A stretch of DNA of 64,000 nucleotides from a virus: positions 1-64,000 of IMG/VR virus record IMGVR_UViG_3300010403_000003. One strand, written 5' to 3'. Shown piece by piece: positions 17,230-24,355 of this stretch. Numbering within the stretch: position 1 is the stretch's first letter; each line of letters begins with the position of its first letter. A program made the position numbers and the translations under genes. The notes under the pieces are model-generated. The model did no database searches. It had not been told where the DNA came from and saw only the letters and a program-made list of their open reading frames with translations.

Positions 17230-18061
17230 TCAGCGGCCTACCTTTCCCGTCCCCGCGAACCGTTCGGCCGTCTTTGCCGAGTTTCATTGCCGGCCTTGCG
17301 CTGCCCCCTGGGCATACGCGGCCTTGCGCTGCATCGGGTCGTTGTGCATCGCCATCTTTACCGTCTCTCTCTCTCTGAATATCCGCCAGCGTGCCCGATT
17401 GTTCCGCCTTGTCGCTTGATTGTGGCGGCATCGCTGTAATCGTGGACGCCCCCCCCCGTCCTATTTCGCTTTGAATGCCCAAAGACAGCCACGCCCGCTT
17501 GCGATCCTGCCAATAGCCTTGGCGGGCGTCGAGCACGCTGAAAGGCGGCACAAGAAAGCGGTCAGCCAAAGTCTTTGCGGCCTCAGATGGGTCCATGCCG
17601 CCCCCGCCCTCTTGGCTTGCAAGGATTCCACTGTCCGCTGCCAATCCCGCCAGCATCGCGTTCAAGGCTTCATTGTCCGTCTGGAAGCTATCGAGCAGCG
17701 CTTTAAGCTTTTCAGCATCGGCGGTAGCAAGGGCTGCGAGCGGATCGACGGAGGCCAACATCAACTTCGCCTCCTCATCGTTCAAATCGAGCACTTCGAC
17801 GGTGACCTCCATATCTGGCGTCATCTCCTGCCGCAAATGCCCATCGACAAGCTTCAGCCGCCCATCGGGCAGTTCGTAAGCCAACAGCGACCTGGCAAAG
17901 CCGATCTCGTCGTAAAGCCCTTGGAGTGCGGCTCGTTGCTCGTCGGGATGGCGTCTGAAATTTTGCTCGTGCGGGACAAGATCGCCTGCCCGGATCGTGA
18001 CGTGCCTCTTGATGCGGTTGCGAATTGCGGGTTCTGGTTTCGCGGCTTTCTTGCGTGCCAT
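17210..18061 (-). CDS. ParB-like protein with methyltransferase N-terminal segment
   Basis: 283 residues from an ATG at 18061. Residues ~20-110 are a ParB/sulfiredoxin-like domain (LVPHEQNFRRHPDEQRAAL, KLVDGHLRQEM). Residues ~165-200 contain LVPPFSVLDARQGYWQDRKR, a block normally found at the start of the methyltransferase half in fused ParB-methyltransferase phage proteins. After a G9 tract (17449-17457) the frame runs through low-complexity Asp/Arg/Gly sequence to TGA at 17210. The fused protein thus seems split here, with a PLP-fold gene between its parts. Frame fidelity after the G9 tract is uncertain. Confidence 0.75.
   Translation of the reverse strand: MARKKAAKPEPAIRNRIKRHVTIRAGDLVPHEQNFRRHPDEQRAALQGLYDEIGFARSLLAYELPDGRLKLVDGHLRQEMTPDMEVTVEVLDLNDEEAKLMLASVDPLAALATADAEKLKALLDSFQTDNEALNAMLAGLAADSGILASQEGGGGMDPSEAAKTLADRFLVPPFSVLDARQGYWQDRKRAWLSLGIQSEIGRGGASTITAMPPQSSDKAEQSGTLADIQRERDGKDGDAQRPDAAQGRVCPGGSARPAMKLGKDGRTVRGDGKGRPLNAAGQD
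17449..17457. repeat. C9/G9 homopolymer tract in ParB-like gene
   Basis: Nine C on the plus strand, coding RGG in the ParB-like frame just after the methyltransferase-like block. A one-base gain would instead read GVHDYSDAATIKRQGGTIGH-like sequence before a stop, which also looks protein-like, so the tract length may matter. Confidence 0.8.
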
Positions 18062-18071
18062 AGCCTCAACT

Positions 18072-18443
18072 CTACCGCCCCGCGTCACCGGGTTCAAGTG
18101 GCGAGAGCGTTATGCGATTCCACGCCTGGACTGCTTCGAGCTTGGTTAGCCGGTGCGGCCCCACAAGGCACGGCTTGGGTTCAGCGCATTGCACGAGCCA
18201 ATGGCTCGAACCGTATGACGAAAGATGCGATCGGCCTCCGCAAAACGGACAAGCTTGCGGCGTCGGCTCGGCGTTGGGGTCGGTGGCGGTGAAGCCGTAG
18301 CTAATATGCCAGACTTCGTTTTCACCAAGATCGTCTTCCAGCCAAAGGTGTTCGCCATGCTGGGCAATGACTTTCTTGGGTTTTCCGCTCGCGTGTCCAT
18401 CGACCGTATGCCACACCGTCTGCCCAGGCTTGAACTCGCTCAT
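18072..18443 (-). CDS. Lar-like zinc-ribbon protein (restriction alleviation type)
   Basis: 123 residues from an ATG at 18443, overlapping the HTH gene stop (ATGA). The N-terminal half (MSEFKPGQTVWHTVDG, KKVIAQHGEHLWLEDDLGE) looks like a small beta-barrel. The C-terminal half has ACPFCGGRSHLSSYGSSHW, then QCAEPKPC and EAVQAWNRI. This CPFCGG...C..C...EA...WN layout is that of Lar-family proteins, which in lambdoid phages modulate host restriction. It lies just upstream of the ParB/methyltransferase cassette. The functional link is inference. Confidence 0.65.
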   Translation of the reverse strand: MSEFKPGQTVWHTVDGHASGKPKKVIAQHGEHLWLEDDLGENEVWHISYGFTATDPNAEPTPQACPFCGGRSHLSSYGSSHWLVQCAEPKPCLVGPHRLTKLEAVQAWNRITLSPLEPGDAGR

Positions 18444-18631
18444 ATTCTCTCGCTTTCTTTCGGAATAGCCCGCCCGCTCACAATCGCAACCTCGCGCGGC
18501 GTGAGTGTCTCCAGCCCGCGTTCGACGCGGCTGACGTGAACCGCGGAGCATTCCAGCTTGTCGGCCAGCATTTGCACGGTCATTCCGCGCGAGGTACGCC
18601 AATCGCGGAGGGAGGGCCAGTTGGGGATCAC
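18440..18631 (-). CDS. Small XRE-family HTH regulator
   Basis: 63 residues. The start is GTG at 18631, fixed by GGAG eight bases upstream. The Cro/C1-type HTH is clear: LRDWRTSRGMTVQMLADKLE, then CSAVHVSRVERGLETLTPRE. It has no C-terminal oligomerisation domain, so it is Cro-like in size. A 16-bp palindrome lies 18 bp upstream of the start (18649-18664), suggesting autoregulation within the early operon. Confidence 0.78.
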   Translation of the reverse strand: MIPNWPSLRDWRTSRGMTVQMLADKLECSAVHVSRVERGLETLTPREVAIVSGRAIPKESERI

Positions 18632-18648
18632 TCGAAGTTCTCCAACAA

Positions 18649-18664
18649 GTTAGCACCAGCTAAC
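18649..18664. promoter_or_regulatory. Palindromic operator upstream of XRE gene
   Basis: GTTAGC-ACCA-GCTAAC is a perfect inverted repeat with 6-bp arms and a 4-bp spacer. It lies between the upstream gene and the XRE start, in the position expected for an autoregulatory operator. Binding is inferred. Confidence 0.6.
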
Positions 18665-18737
18665 AAAACATTAAAACCGAACCAATTGCGGATAAATCGC
18701 GATCTCGTCCCGAATAGGAAGGGTTCACGGTCGCACA

Positions 18738-19067
18738 TCACTTGAACGCTTCCAATCGCTTAACCGGACACCCATCTTTGTGGCCCACCACAACGCCAGT
18801 CTCGTTCGGATAGCAAACCTTGCACGAGAAGCCCTTGTCAGTGATGAGATGCTCGGCGAGTTCGCGGGCAAGAAGCAACAACGAATGATGATCCTTGGTG
18901 AGTTTGGCGTACCCAAGGCAAACGTCTTCCGTGGCTTCCTTCACGGCGGCGTCGATGGCTTCGGTAATTAATCGGACTGCCGCTTCTTTGCCATCCTCGC
19001 TAGGATTAAGCATCGGCGCAAGGTCGTGATTAAAGACAAGACACTCGGCTCGCTCTTTCGCCGTCAT
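18738..19067 (-). CDS. Early small protein with CxxC and GxxDGCP segment
   Basis: 109 residues, with a four-base overlap to the upstream gene. A long helical N-terminus is followed by FSCKVCYPNETG and GHKDGCPVKRLE, a Cys pair layout often seen in phage early proteins that read 'HK-GCP...R'. Possible zinc site; function unknown. Confidence 0.6.
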   Translation of the reverse strand: MTAKERAECLVFNHDLAPMLNPSEDGKEAAVRLITEAIDAAVKEATEDVCLGYAKLTKDHHSLLLLARELAEHLITDKGFSCKVCYPNETGVVVGHKDGCPVKRLEAFK

Positions 19068-19252
19068 CGTTTTCCCTCTTTCCTTCGCACGGCCTTCCCC
19101 AGCCGTTTATGCGGCCCCTGCCACCCGTGCGGCAGTTCGCTGGGCGGCAATTGCTTTCGCGGAATCTCGTAAGGCGGGACATCCACGATGCCGCGCAGTT
19201 GGCGAACGGCGGCGCGGGCGAACGCTTCGGCGGTGCTGTTGGTGTGGCTCAT
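19064..19252 (-). CDS. Small early protein, unknown function
   Basis: 62 residues, overlapping both neighbours by four bases. Ala/Arg-rich helix followed by Pro-rich VDVPPYEIPRKQLPPSELPH and a basic tail. No family recognised. Confidence 0.5.
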   Translation of the reverse strand: MSHTNSTAEAFARAAVRQLRGIVDVPPYEIPRKQLPPSELPHGWQGPHKRLGKAVRRKEGKR

Positions 19253-19509
19253 TTGCGCATCCCTCGCTTCGCCTTACGCTTCGCAACAATCTCCGCGTGC
19301 TTTCTCCCGGCCGCGGCGGTCTTAACGCGCTTCAGGTCGCGGCGAACGAGTCGCTCGACGTTGTTACCGTCAAGCGTGAGAATCAACGCGATCATTTCCA
19401 GGCCGAGACCACCACGCGCGCCCCGCGATTGCTCAATCCGCATCAGTTTCCCGAATTCGGGATGACGGTCGAGGCCGGCCGCGAACGAAACAACGTCGCC
19501 GATTTTCAT
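19249..19509 (-). CDS. Small basic early protein
   Basis: 86 residues from an ATG at 19509 that overlaps the previous stop (a longer frame to 19560 is discarded). The N-terminus KIGDVVSFAAGLDRHPEF resembles the start of small SH3-like barrel proteins. The C-terminus is a basic helix (GRKHAEIVAKRKAKRG). Function unknown. Confidence 0.55.
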   Translation of the reverse strand: MKIGDVVSFAAGLDRHPEFGKLMRIEQSRGARGGLGLEMIALILTLDGNNVERLVRRDLKRVKTAAAGRKHAEIVAKRKAKRGMRK

Positions 19510-19745
19510 GGCTTTCTCCTCCTCCAATACGCTTCTTCGTAATAGTCGAACCTCTCCCAACCATCACACCCTTTATCGACATTTCGTTCCCAGCCTTCGC
19601 CTTCCGGTGGCTCGTCTTCGTAATCCCAAGCCTTGCGAGGCCCTTTGGTCCGGTCATACTCAAAGTCGGGGTGCCATTCCCGATCGTGAAGTATCTTTTC
19701 GAGGCGAACTAGCCTCTCCATGTCGGTTTCTTTTTTGTCGCTCAT
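19506..19745 (-). CDS. Small acidic early protein
   Basis: 79 residues. The ATG at 19745 has AAGGG six bases upstream and is preferred to a start at 19775. Rich in Glu, Asp and Trp (EPPEGEGWERNVDKGCDGWE). The WE..Y pattern ending in YWRRRKP recurs in phage early proteins of unknown role. Confidence 0.55.
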   Translation of the reverse strand: MSDKKETDMERLVRLEKILHDREWHPDFEYDRTKGPRKAWDYEDEPPEGEGWERNVDKGCDGWERFDYYEEAYWRRRKP

Positions 19746-19825
19746 ATCGAACCCTTTCGCTTTGTCGTGTATCATTCCCTATATGGATGAATCGTTAATC
19801 CGCTGGCTACTCGCCGATCCGTGCA

Positions 19826-20299
19826 TCACGAATGCCGAAGCTGTCCGTTTTGCCGACATTTCCGACACCGCCGCGCCCCGCGTCCGTCCAGGTAAACGTT
19901 CGCCCCTTGGAGCGGATGCCCACGTGAACAATGTGTTTTCCGTGCGATCCACGCGGCACGCCGCTTTTTCGCGATCACCTTGCGATTATCGGCGTACCGC
20001 TGACGGTTGTAATTCGCCTCGCATGTCCGGCACTGGCGGAAGCCTCGCTTATCGAATTTGACGTTGTCGCCGGAATACTCGTGGCCGGACGGGCAGTGCG
20101 TCTTGGCGCGGTTGCCATTCGACGGGTTGGCAATGTCGTGGCCAGCCCGGATAATCTCAAGAAACATCGCCTCGGCGCGGTCGAGCGCGTTCAAGACCGG
20201 CAAATACTTGTCGCCTGATCGCTTCTCGGCGGCAACCATGACGTCAGCGAGGTCTTTCTGGATGCCGACCAGGTGGCGCTTGAGGATTTTGGTTCTCAT
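19826..20299 (-). CDS. Protein with two HNH-associated C-GH...CR-C zinc modules
   Basis: 157 residues from an ATG at 20299. After a helical N-terminal half come two copies of a small zinc module: THCPSGHEYSGDNV...RQCRTC and THCSRGHPLQGANV...RRCRKC. These modules commonly sit at the ends of phage HNH endonucleases, but no HNH catalytic core (H-H-N) is visible here. It may be a DNA-binding remnant of such a protein. Confidence 0.65.
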   Translation of the reverse strand: MRTKILKRHLVGIQKDLADVMVAAEKRSGDKYLPVLNALDRAEAMFLEIIRAGHDIANPSNGNRAKTHCPSGHEYSGDNVKFDKRGFRQCRTCEANYNRQRYADNRKVIAKKRRAAWIARKTHCSRGHPLQGANVYLDGRGARRCRKCRQNGQLRHS

Positions 20300-20574
20300 A
20301 ATTCTCGATACATGCTCGCAAGGTCGTCGGGTTCCAGTTGCAGCGTCATTCTTTTCTTGAAGTCCTCAACGCTCTCGTTCCATTCGACCTGCAACTTGAG
20401 AAATTTAATAAAATGCGGGATTGCCAATTCGGTCAGTTCCGCGACGGTCGTTGTGGGCGGCAACCAAATTTCTACCGGGCCTGCCGCGAGCGGAATACGT
20501 GCCCAAAGCAAACATCCGGGCGATGGCCGAAGAACCCATCGCTCTTGATGCTCAAAAACCAGTTTGTCGGTCAT
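20296..20574 (-). CDS. Small early protein, unknown function
   Basis: 92 residues from an ATG at 20574 inside an ATGA overlap. Mixed sequence, with WLPPTTTVAELTELAIPHF and a helical C-terminus ending LASMYREL. No motif recognised. The longer frame to 20817 is antisense-like and Arg-rich. Confidence 0.55.
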   Translation of the reverse strand: MTDKLVFEHQERWVLRPSPGCLLWARIPLAAGPVEIWLPPTTTVAELTELAIPHFIKFLKLQVEWNESVEDFKKRMTLQLEPDDLASMYREL

Positions 20575-20993
20575 TTGGTCCCCGCGATCCGTTTTTCTCC
20601 CAGGGCGATCGCGGCGTCGATTATGACACACACCGTGGCCTTCGCGATGTCGCGCTCGCACCCGCAATGATTGATGAAGAATTCTGCCTCTTTCAAAGCG
20701 TTCGACATGGCCGCAACGCGATCCGCATCCGGCGCGCACCCGTAAAGCTTCCGCTGCTCGGCGGCGCAACCGTCGGCGAATTCGCGCGGGCCGACTTTGC
20801 CGTGCAGGTCGTGGCATAAATTGTGGGCGGCGATGATGGCGCGGGCCTCGTCCCGCTCCCGCTCCGCGACGGCGAGCTTACAGCGGTCGGATTGGTGGAC
20901 GCCCATAAATGACAAGATTGAGCCACACACGAAAACACGGGAGACTCTGCCCTCTTGGGCTGCGTTGCATTTCGGGCAAGTTGGTTCGCTCAT
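20571..20993 (-). CDS. Early protein with N-terminal zinc knuckle
   Basis: 140 residues from an ATG at 20993 inside an ATGA overlap. TCPKCNAAQ and a later FVCGS give Cys residues near the N-terminus. Then AVAERERDEARAIIAAHNLC, a helical segment common in phage early proteins, and a C-terminal CGCERDIAKATVCVII. Function unknown. Confidence 0.58.
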   Translation of the reverse strand: MSEPTCPKCNAAQEGRVSRVFVCGSILSFMGVHQSDRCKLAVAERERDEARAIIAAHNLCHDLHGKVGPREFADGCAAEQRKLYGCAPDADRVAAMSNALKEAEFFINHCGCERDIAKATVCVIIDAAIALGEKRIAGTK

Positions 20994-21181
20994 GGCGTTG
21001 ACTCCGTGCCGACAAGGCTCAAGCGAACCCCATCGACGATTGGCCGAATCATGAGTATGTCGAGCAGTTCGCCCACTTCGGCCATTGTTTTGCGGCAAAA
21101 TACGCATTCCGGGTTGTGGCACATATCGCCTTTCAAATCCAAGCAATCGTCGCAGATGCGAATTACAATCGGACGAATCAT
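20990..21181 (-). CDS. Small Cys-rich protein
   Basis: 63 residues from an ATG at 21181. CDDCLDLKGDMCHNPECVFC gives four or five Cys in 20 residues, a likely zinc site. MIRPIV occurs twice (start and residue ~43), a small internal repeat. Overlaps both neighbours by four bases. Confidence 0.6.
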   Translation of the reverse strand: MIRPIVIRICDDCLDLKGDMCHNPECVFCRKTMAEVGELLDILMIRPIVDGVRLSLVGTESTP

Positions 21182-21555
21182 GTGAAAAGTTCCTTAAGAA
21201 GCCCAAACACCTTCCCCGCTTTCACGTCGGCTGGCGTGCAATGGATTATTCGCCAGCCGAGAATCGTGGCCCTGTTCATTTTGTCTTGGTCCCTAATAAC
21301 GCCTGAGCCTCTCGTATGGCCTCCTCCCGTCCATATGCCACCGTCCACTTCGAGGGCAATTTTTCTTTCCGGCCACGCGAAATCAATGCGCCAGCGGCGA
21401 GCACAGAACATGAATTCCCGGCACGGAATCGGCAGTCCGTAAGCTCGCCACACGGCGTCAGCGATGACGGTGGCTTTCCTGGGGCCGCGCTTGCCGTTCG
21501 CCTTGGGCAACGTCAGCCCGAGCTTGGTGGCGGCGGATTTGGAGAGGCGAAGCAT
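21178..21555 (-). CDS. Putative PD-(D/E)XK (Vsr/DUF559-like) endonuclease
   Basis: 125 residues. The ATG at 21555 has GAGG six bases upstream; a TTG at 21579 is rejected. RRWRIDFAWPERKIALEVDG gives the D...(E)VDGG pattern of DUF559/Vsr-like nucleases. It is followed by RDQDKMNRATILGWRII with the basic and aromatic residues typical of that fold. It may nick or cut DNA, possibly as a small mobile or repair nuclease. The catalytic assignment is by pattern only. Confidence 0.65.
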   Translation of the reverse strand: MLRLSKSAATKLGLTLPKANGKRGPRKATVIADAVWRAYGLPIPCREFMFCARRWRIDFAWPERKIALEVDGGIWTGGGHTRGSGVIRDQDKMNRATILGWRIIHCTPADVKAGKVFGLLKELFT

Positions 21556-21569
21556 TCGGAACCTCGGGG

Positions 21570-21773
21570 TTATGGGCAATATCTTTTGATGGTTTCCCGA
21601 GCGGAAGCGACGGACGGCCCGTCAGCCTTGCGGTCAATTAAACTAATGATCGCTGCGCACAAATCCACCACGGCGAGATCGTAGCTGCCTATAGCCTCAG
21701 CGTAAGGCACGAATCGTCCTTCCGGGTTCTCTTCGAGGCTAGCACCGGGGCCGGCAAAATCTAGTCGCGTCAT
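21570..21773 (-). CDS. Small early protein, unknown function
   Basis: 67 residues from an ATG at 21773. Contains YDLAVVDLCAAIISLIDRK, a moderately hydrophobic helix. No recognised family. It lies 15 bases upstream of the nuclease start. Confidence 0.5.
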   Translation of the reverse strand: MTRLDFAGPGASLEENPEGRFVPYAEAIGSYDLAVVDLCAAIISLIDRKADGPSVASARETIKRYCP

Positions 21774-21801
21774 CTGGTATCCTCGCGCACCAGTGTGGGG
21801 G

Positions 21802-22074
21802 TCACTGTCTCGCTACCATGACGACGTTTCCGCTCCGATACCTTTCGAGACGTCGCACGGCTTCGGCGTGTTCTTTCATGCGAATCTCGTACTGGCCCAT
21901 CACTTCCAGCATAGCTAGTCGCGTCAATCGCTCATGTTTTTCAAGTTCCTTGCCGCGAGGGTGGGCATCGCACTTTGGATCATCGCAAATCAAGTCAACG
22001 TCGCCGCATTCTGGACACCATGACACTGGGCCGTGGCATTTGAAGCGTCCAGGGCAAATAGGAGTTTCGCTCAT
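21802..22074 (-). CDS. Cys-rich small protein
   Basis: 90 residues from an ATG at 22074 that overlaps the upstream stop. Six Cys are arranged as CPG...CHG...WCPECG and CDDPKCDAHP, followed by a long charged helix. A zinc-binding head with a helical tail is likely; function unknown. Confidence 0.6.
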   Translation of the reverse strand: MSETPICPGRFKCHGPVSWCPECGDVDLICDDPKCDAHPRGKELEKHERLTRLAMLEVMGQYEIRMKEHAEAVRRLERYRSGNVVMVARQ

Positions 22075-22262
22075 GGTTTTCTCGCTCTGTCTTCGTCCCA
22101 AGCTGGTCGGCCATCACTGTGATTTGAACAACACTGGCTTGGGTCATGTTTGAAACCGAATTCATTGCATTCCCCGCACCGGGGACATCCGGATTCAACG
22201 CCTCAGCCGTCCCAATTGTGGCCGCACTTCCAGCACGACCAGCTAACCCACGGAAAACTCAT
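22071..22262 (-). pseudogene. Small zinc-ribbon gene with in-frame TGA
   Basis: From an ATG at 22262, directly after the upstream TAA, the frame reads WSCWKCGHNWDG and meets TGA at 22203-22205. It continues in the same frame as ESGCPRCGECNEFGFKHD to a TGA at 22071, which overlaps the next ATG (ATGA). CxxC halves on both sides of the stop form one zinc ribbon, and the downstream overlap shows that the whole frame was once, or still is, translated. TGA is used as a normal stop elsewhere in the window. A nonsense mutation (CGA to TGA is one option) or readthrough are the explanations. Confidence 0.6.
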
Positions 22263-22439
22263 TTAAGATTCCTCGTCGGCCTCTTCGATCGAAAAATGCT
22301 CGCATGACGGATCACAGTCAAACATCAGTCGTGCCTGATCTTCGGCCGCTTCGGGCGTCTCGGCTAGGATTTGCCCAAGGTAATCGACATTGCCGGCTCG
22401 CGGGCCTTCCTGGCATCGAAATACATCGAACGTCGTCAT
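22263..22439 (-). CDS. Small acidic early protein
   Basis: 58 residues from an ATG at 22439 with AGGGGGAACGAG just upstream. TTFDVFRCQEGPRAGNVDYL, then AETPEAAEDQARLMFD, resembles short phage proteins that convert 'EAL-KAK...F' signals. Function unknown; the start of a longer frame at 22541 is not supported. Confidence 0.55.
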   Translation of the reverse strand: MTTFDVFRCQEGPRAGNVDYLGQILAETPEAAEDQARLMFDCDPSCEHFSIEEADEES

Positions 22440-22470
22440 CTCGTTCCCCCTAAGTGTGCAAAGCTGGTGG

Positions 22471-22671
22471 TCACTGGCAGCGTACAAGATTCTTGATTTG
22501 CTCAACTTGGCATCTCGTGGACTGGTACGCGAGTCTCGCATGTTTGCTGGTCCAGCAAACCAAGGCGTTTTCCTCGCCGTCGTAAATGGTTTGCACGGTC
22601 CCTCGTCGCTCGCTAAATTTCCCGTTTGCCAATCTCCGCTTGACTCGGTCGCCGGATTTCAGGTTGCACAC
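22471..22671 (-). CDS. Small SH3-like protein with GTG start
   Basis: 66 residues. GTG at 22671 is chosen because AGGAGA lies six bases upstream; the frame opens earlier with another GTG at 22698. NLKSGDRVKRRLANGKF and RGTVQTIYDGEENALVCW look like a small beta-barrel. Role unknown. Confidence 0.55.
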   Translation of the reverse strand: MCNLKSGDRVKRRLANGKFSERRGTVQTIYDGEENALVCWTSKHARLAYQSTRCQVEQIKNLVRCQ

Positions 22672-22740
22672 GTCGATTCTCCTAGTGGTCAAGCGCACCA
22701 GTATGGCAGGCTGGCGGTCATCGCCCTTCCCGAAAAATCA

Positions 22741-23007
22741 CTAATTGCTTTCATCATTAAAAGTAAATGGTTCCATACTAGCTTCTAAAACTTTTCCGCC
22801 GGTCTTTTCAAGAGCTTTCCTTATCGACGAAAGTGTCGATTCGGCAATTAGTTTTTCCCAGGCTTTGCGAATACCCGGTTCGTCTTCAAGACGATGAAAC
22901 AAAAATGCTATCTCTTTCGTGGTCCCATTTCCTTGAACCAAAACAGCGTGAACGCCGTCGCGTTTATCGATGAATTTGATGCCCACTTCGATTTTTTTCT
23001 GTGCCAT
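22741..23007 (-). CDS. Small early protein, unknown function
   Basis: 88 residues from an ATG at 23007. The start KKIEVGIKFIDKRDGVHAVL is beta-rich, then helices (LIAESTLSSIRKALEKTGG). No family recognised. It is the first downstream neighbour of the replication-type genes. Confidence 0.52.
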   Translation of the reverse strand: MAQKKIEVGIKFIDKRDGVHAVLVQGNGTTKEIAFLFHRLEDEPGIRKAWEKLIAESTLSSIRKALEKTGGKVLEASMEPFTFNDESN

Positions 23008-23022
23008 TAGGGCATACTCCTT

Positions 23023-23220
23023 TTAGGCGCGGGCAACGAGACGAGAATTTTGCTTTATTTCATCCCGCAATTGCCGCTCGAACTCTTCCAAGTTGCGGAA
23101 CTTCGCGTCCAGAGACGCCGCTAAAATCGTCTCGCCGTTGTCCGCGGCAGTCTCGAATCGCTCCCAAACGTCCTGCATTTGGTCGCGAAGTCGCTCCAAT
23201 CGCTTGCTTGGGTCGGGCAT
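23023..23220 (-). CDS. Small coiled-coil protein
   Basis: 65 residues from an ATG at 23220, two bases after the upstream stop. Almost wholly helical and charged (RLERLRDQMQDVWERFETAA, EEFERQLRDEI). Function unknown; it may partner the adjacent replication-type protein. Confidence 0.55.
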   Translation of the reverse strand: MPDPSKRLERLRDQMQDVWERFETAADNGETILAASLDAKFRNLEEFERQLRDEIKQNSRLVARA

Positions 23221-23222
23221 TT

Positions 23223-23816
23223 TTAACTCACCTTTTTCATTTTTCCGCGCGAGTTGTCGGCCAGTCGCGCTTGGTTTTGAAGCTCGGCGCGACCCTTGTC
23301 CTCTTTGTTTTTCTCGTCAATCATGTCCTGCCAGCCGGTTGTCACAGTCGTTTCGTAGGTGTGAAGCGACATTGGACGACGCTTTGCTTGGTCAAAACTT
23401 TGCAATTTAGACGCGCCGCGATGGCAAGAACATGTGACCGCAGCCGTCGCTTTGTAGCCTCCCGGCCCTTGAATATACTCGCCGTCTTTCACGCATTGCG
23501 GATGCGGAACGAGCACATATCCGAGATTTTGGCAGAGTGAGCAACGCAGGCCGGTAAACTCGTCGTCGCGCTGCGCGGCGAACGCTTTTGTTTGCTGGGC
23601 GCGTTTAACGCCCAGGATGCGGAAAAGGCCGGAAACATGCTCGTTTCTGAACGTTGGGGCTAGTTTTAGGAGTTCGATCGAGGCGGCTTTCAACTCGGCC
23701 AACGAATAAGAATCGAGAGCGTTCCGCCACGACACGACCATAGCAATGTCGGCCTCATTCATGCCAAACATGGTCGTGTGCAAAGTGACCCAGGCAGCAA
23801 AATCATCCTTACTCAA
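23223..23816 (-). CDS. Putative replication accessory protein with zinc module
   Basis: 197 residues from an ATG at 23816, overlapping the upstream gene by four bases. The N-terminal ~95 residues are helical (VVSWRNALDSYSLAELKAAS, FRNEHVSGLFRILGV). The centre has CSLCQNLGYVLVPHPQCV and CSCHRG, a zinc module. It follows a replisome-organiser-like gene, the position of helicase loaders or replication accessory proteins, but no AAA+ Walker motifs are present. Role inferred from place only. Confidence 0.5.
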   Translation of the reverse strand: MSKDDFAAWVTLHTTMFGMNEADIAMVVSWRNALDSYSLAELKAASIELLKLAPTFRNEHVSGLFRILGVKRAQQTKAFAAQRDDEFTGLRCSLCQNLGYVLVPHPQCVKDGEYIQGPGGYKATAAVTCSCHRGASKLQSFDQAKRRPMSLHTYETTVTTGWQDMIDEKNKEDKGRAELQNQARLADNSRGKMKKVS

Positions 23817-24355
23817 GATCGCGTCCTTTCCTGCTTTTCAAGTTCCGCTTCCAGAAACGCCTCACGTTTCGTTTTTTTTCTAGGCGAAGCCGATGGGTTA
23901 GGTTTTCCGTCCGCTCCGTCCGTTAGTCCGTTAGTTCCGCCCGGGAGAGCATTGCTCGTTGCATCGCTTTGCAATGCTTCAAGCATACTTGAAGCAGATT
24001 GCTTGGCTTTAGCCCAACGCGCTTTTGCCCCGGCTTTTCCGCGGATACTAAACGATTCGATATGTCCTTGATGGTCAAGGAAGTCGTGGACGTTGTAATT
24101 TCCGTCACCGACTGGCTCTAAGAACCCGACAGACACTAGGAGTTCGATAGCTTTGCCCTTCTTACCATGCCAATTAAGATGAACCTCAAGTAACTTCATT
24201 GAACGGGCAGATATCACTCCGGTCTCTGGATGATACCTGGCGGTAAACCGCCATAACCTGATCGGTAGTATTTCCGCCCAGTTTCCAAGTTCAGCTACGA
24301 GGCTCATCACTTTGGGATGTTCAAAGTAGTCGAGATCGATGTTTAGTGCTGGCAT
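23813..24355 (-). CDS. Putative phage replication initiator (replisome organiser-like)
   Basis: 180 residues from an ATG at 24355. NIDLDYFEHPKVMSLVAELG, PIRLWRFTARYHPETGVI and IELLVSVGFLEPVGDGNY give the winged-helix N-terminal pattern seen in phage replication proteins. A basic low-complexity linker follows (GGTNGLTDGADGKPNPSASP) with an acidic/basic tail. It overlaps the HNH gene by 13 bases. Confidence 0.6.
   Translation of the reverse strand: MPALNIDLDYFEHPKVMSLVAELGNWAEILPIRLWRFTARYHPETGVISARSMKLLEVHLNWHGKKGKAIELLVSVGFLEPVGDGNYNVHDFLDHQGHIESFSIRGKAGAKARWAKAKQSASSMLEALQSDATSNALPGGTNGLTDGADGKPNPSASPRKKTKREAFLEAELEKQERTRS

Noticed and set aside
16528-17439. 303-codon plus-strand open frame
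   Set aside because: Antisense to the PLP-fold and ParB-like genes, which have clear motifs.
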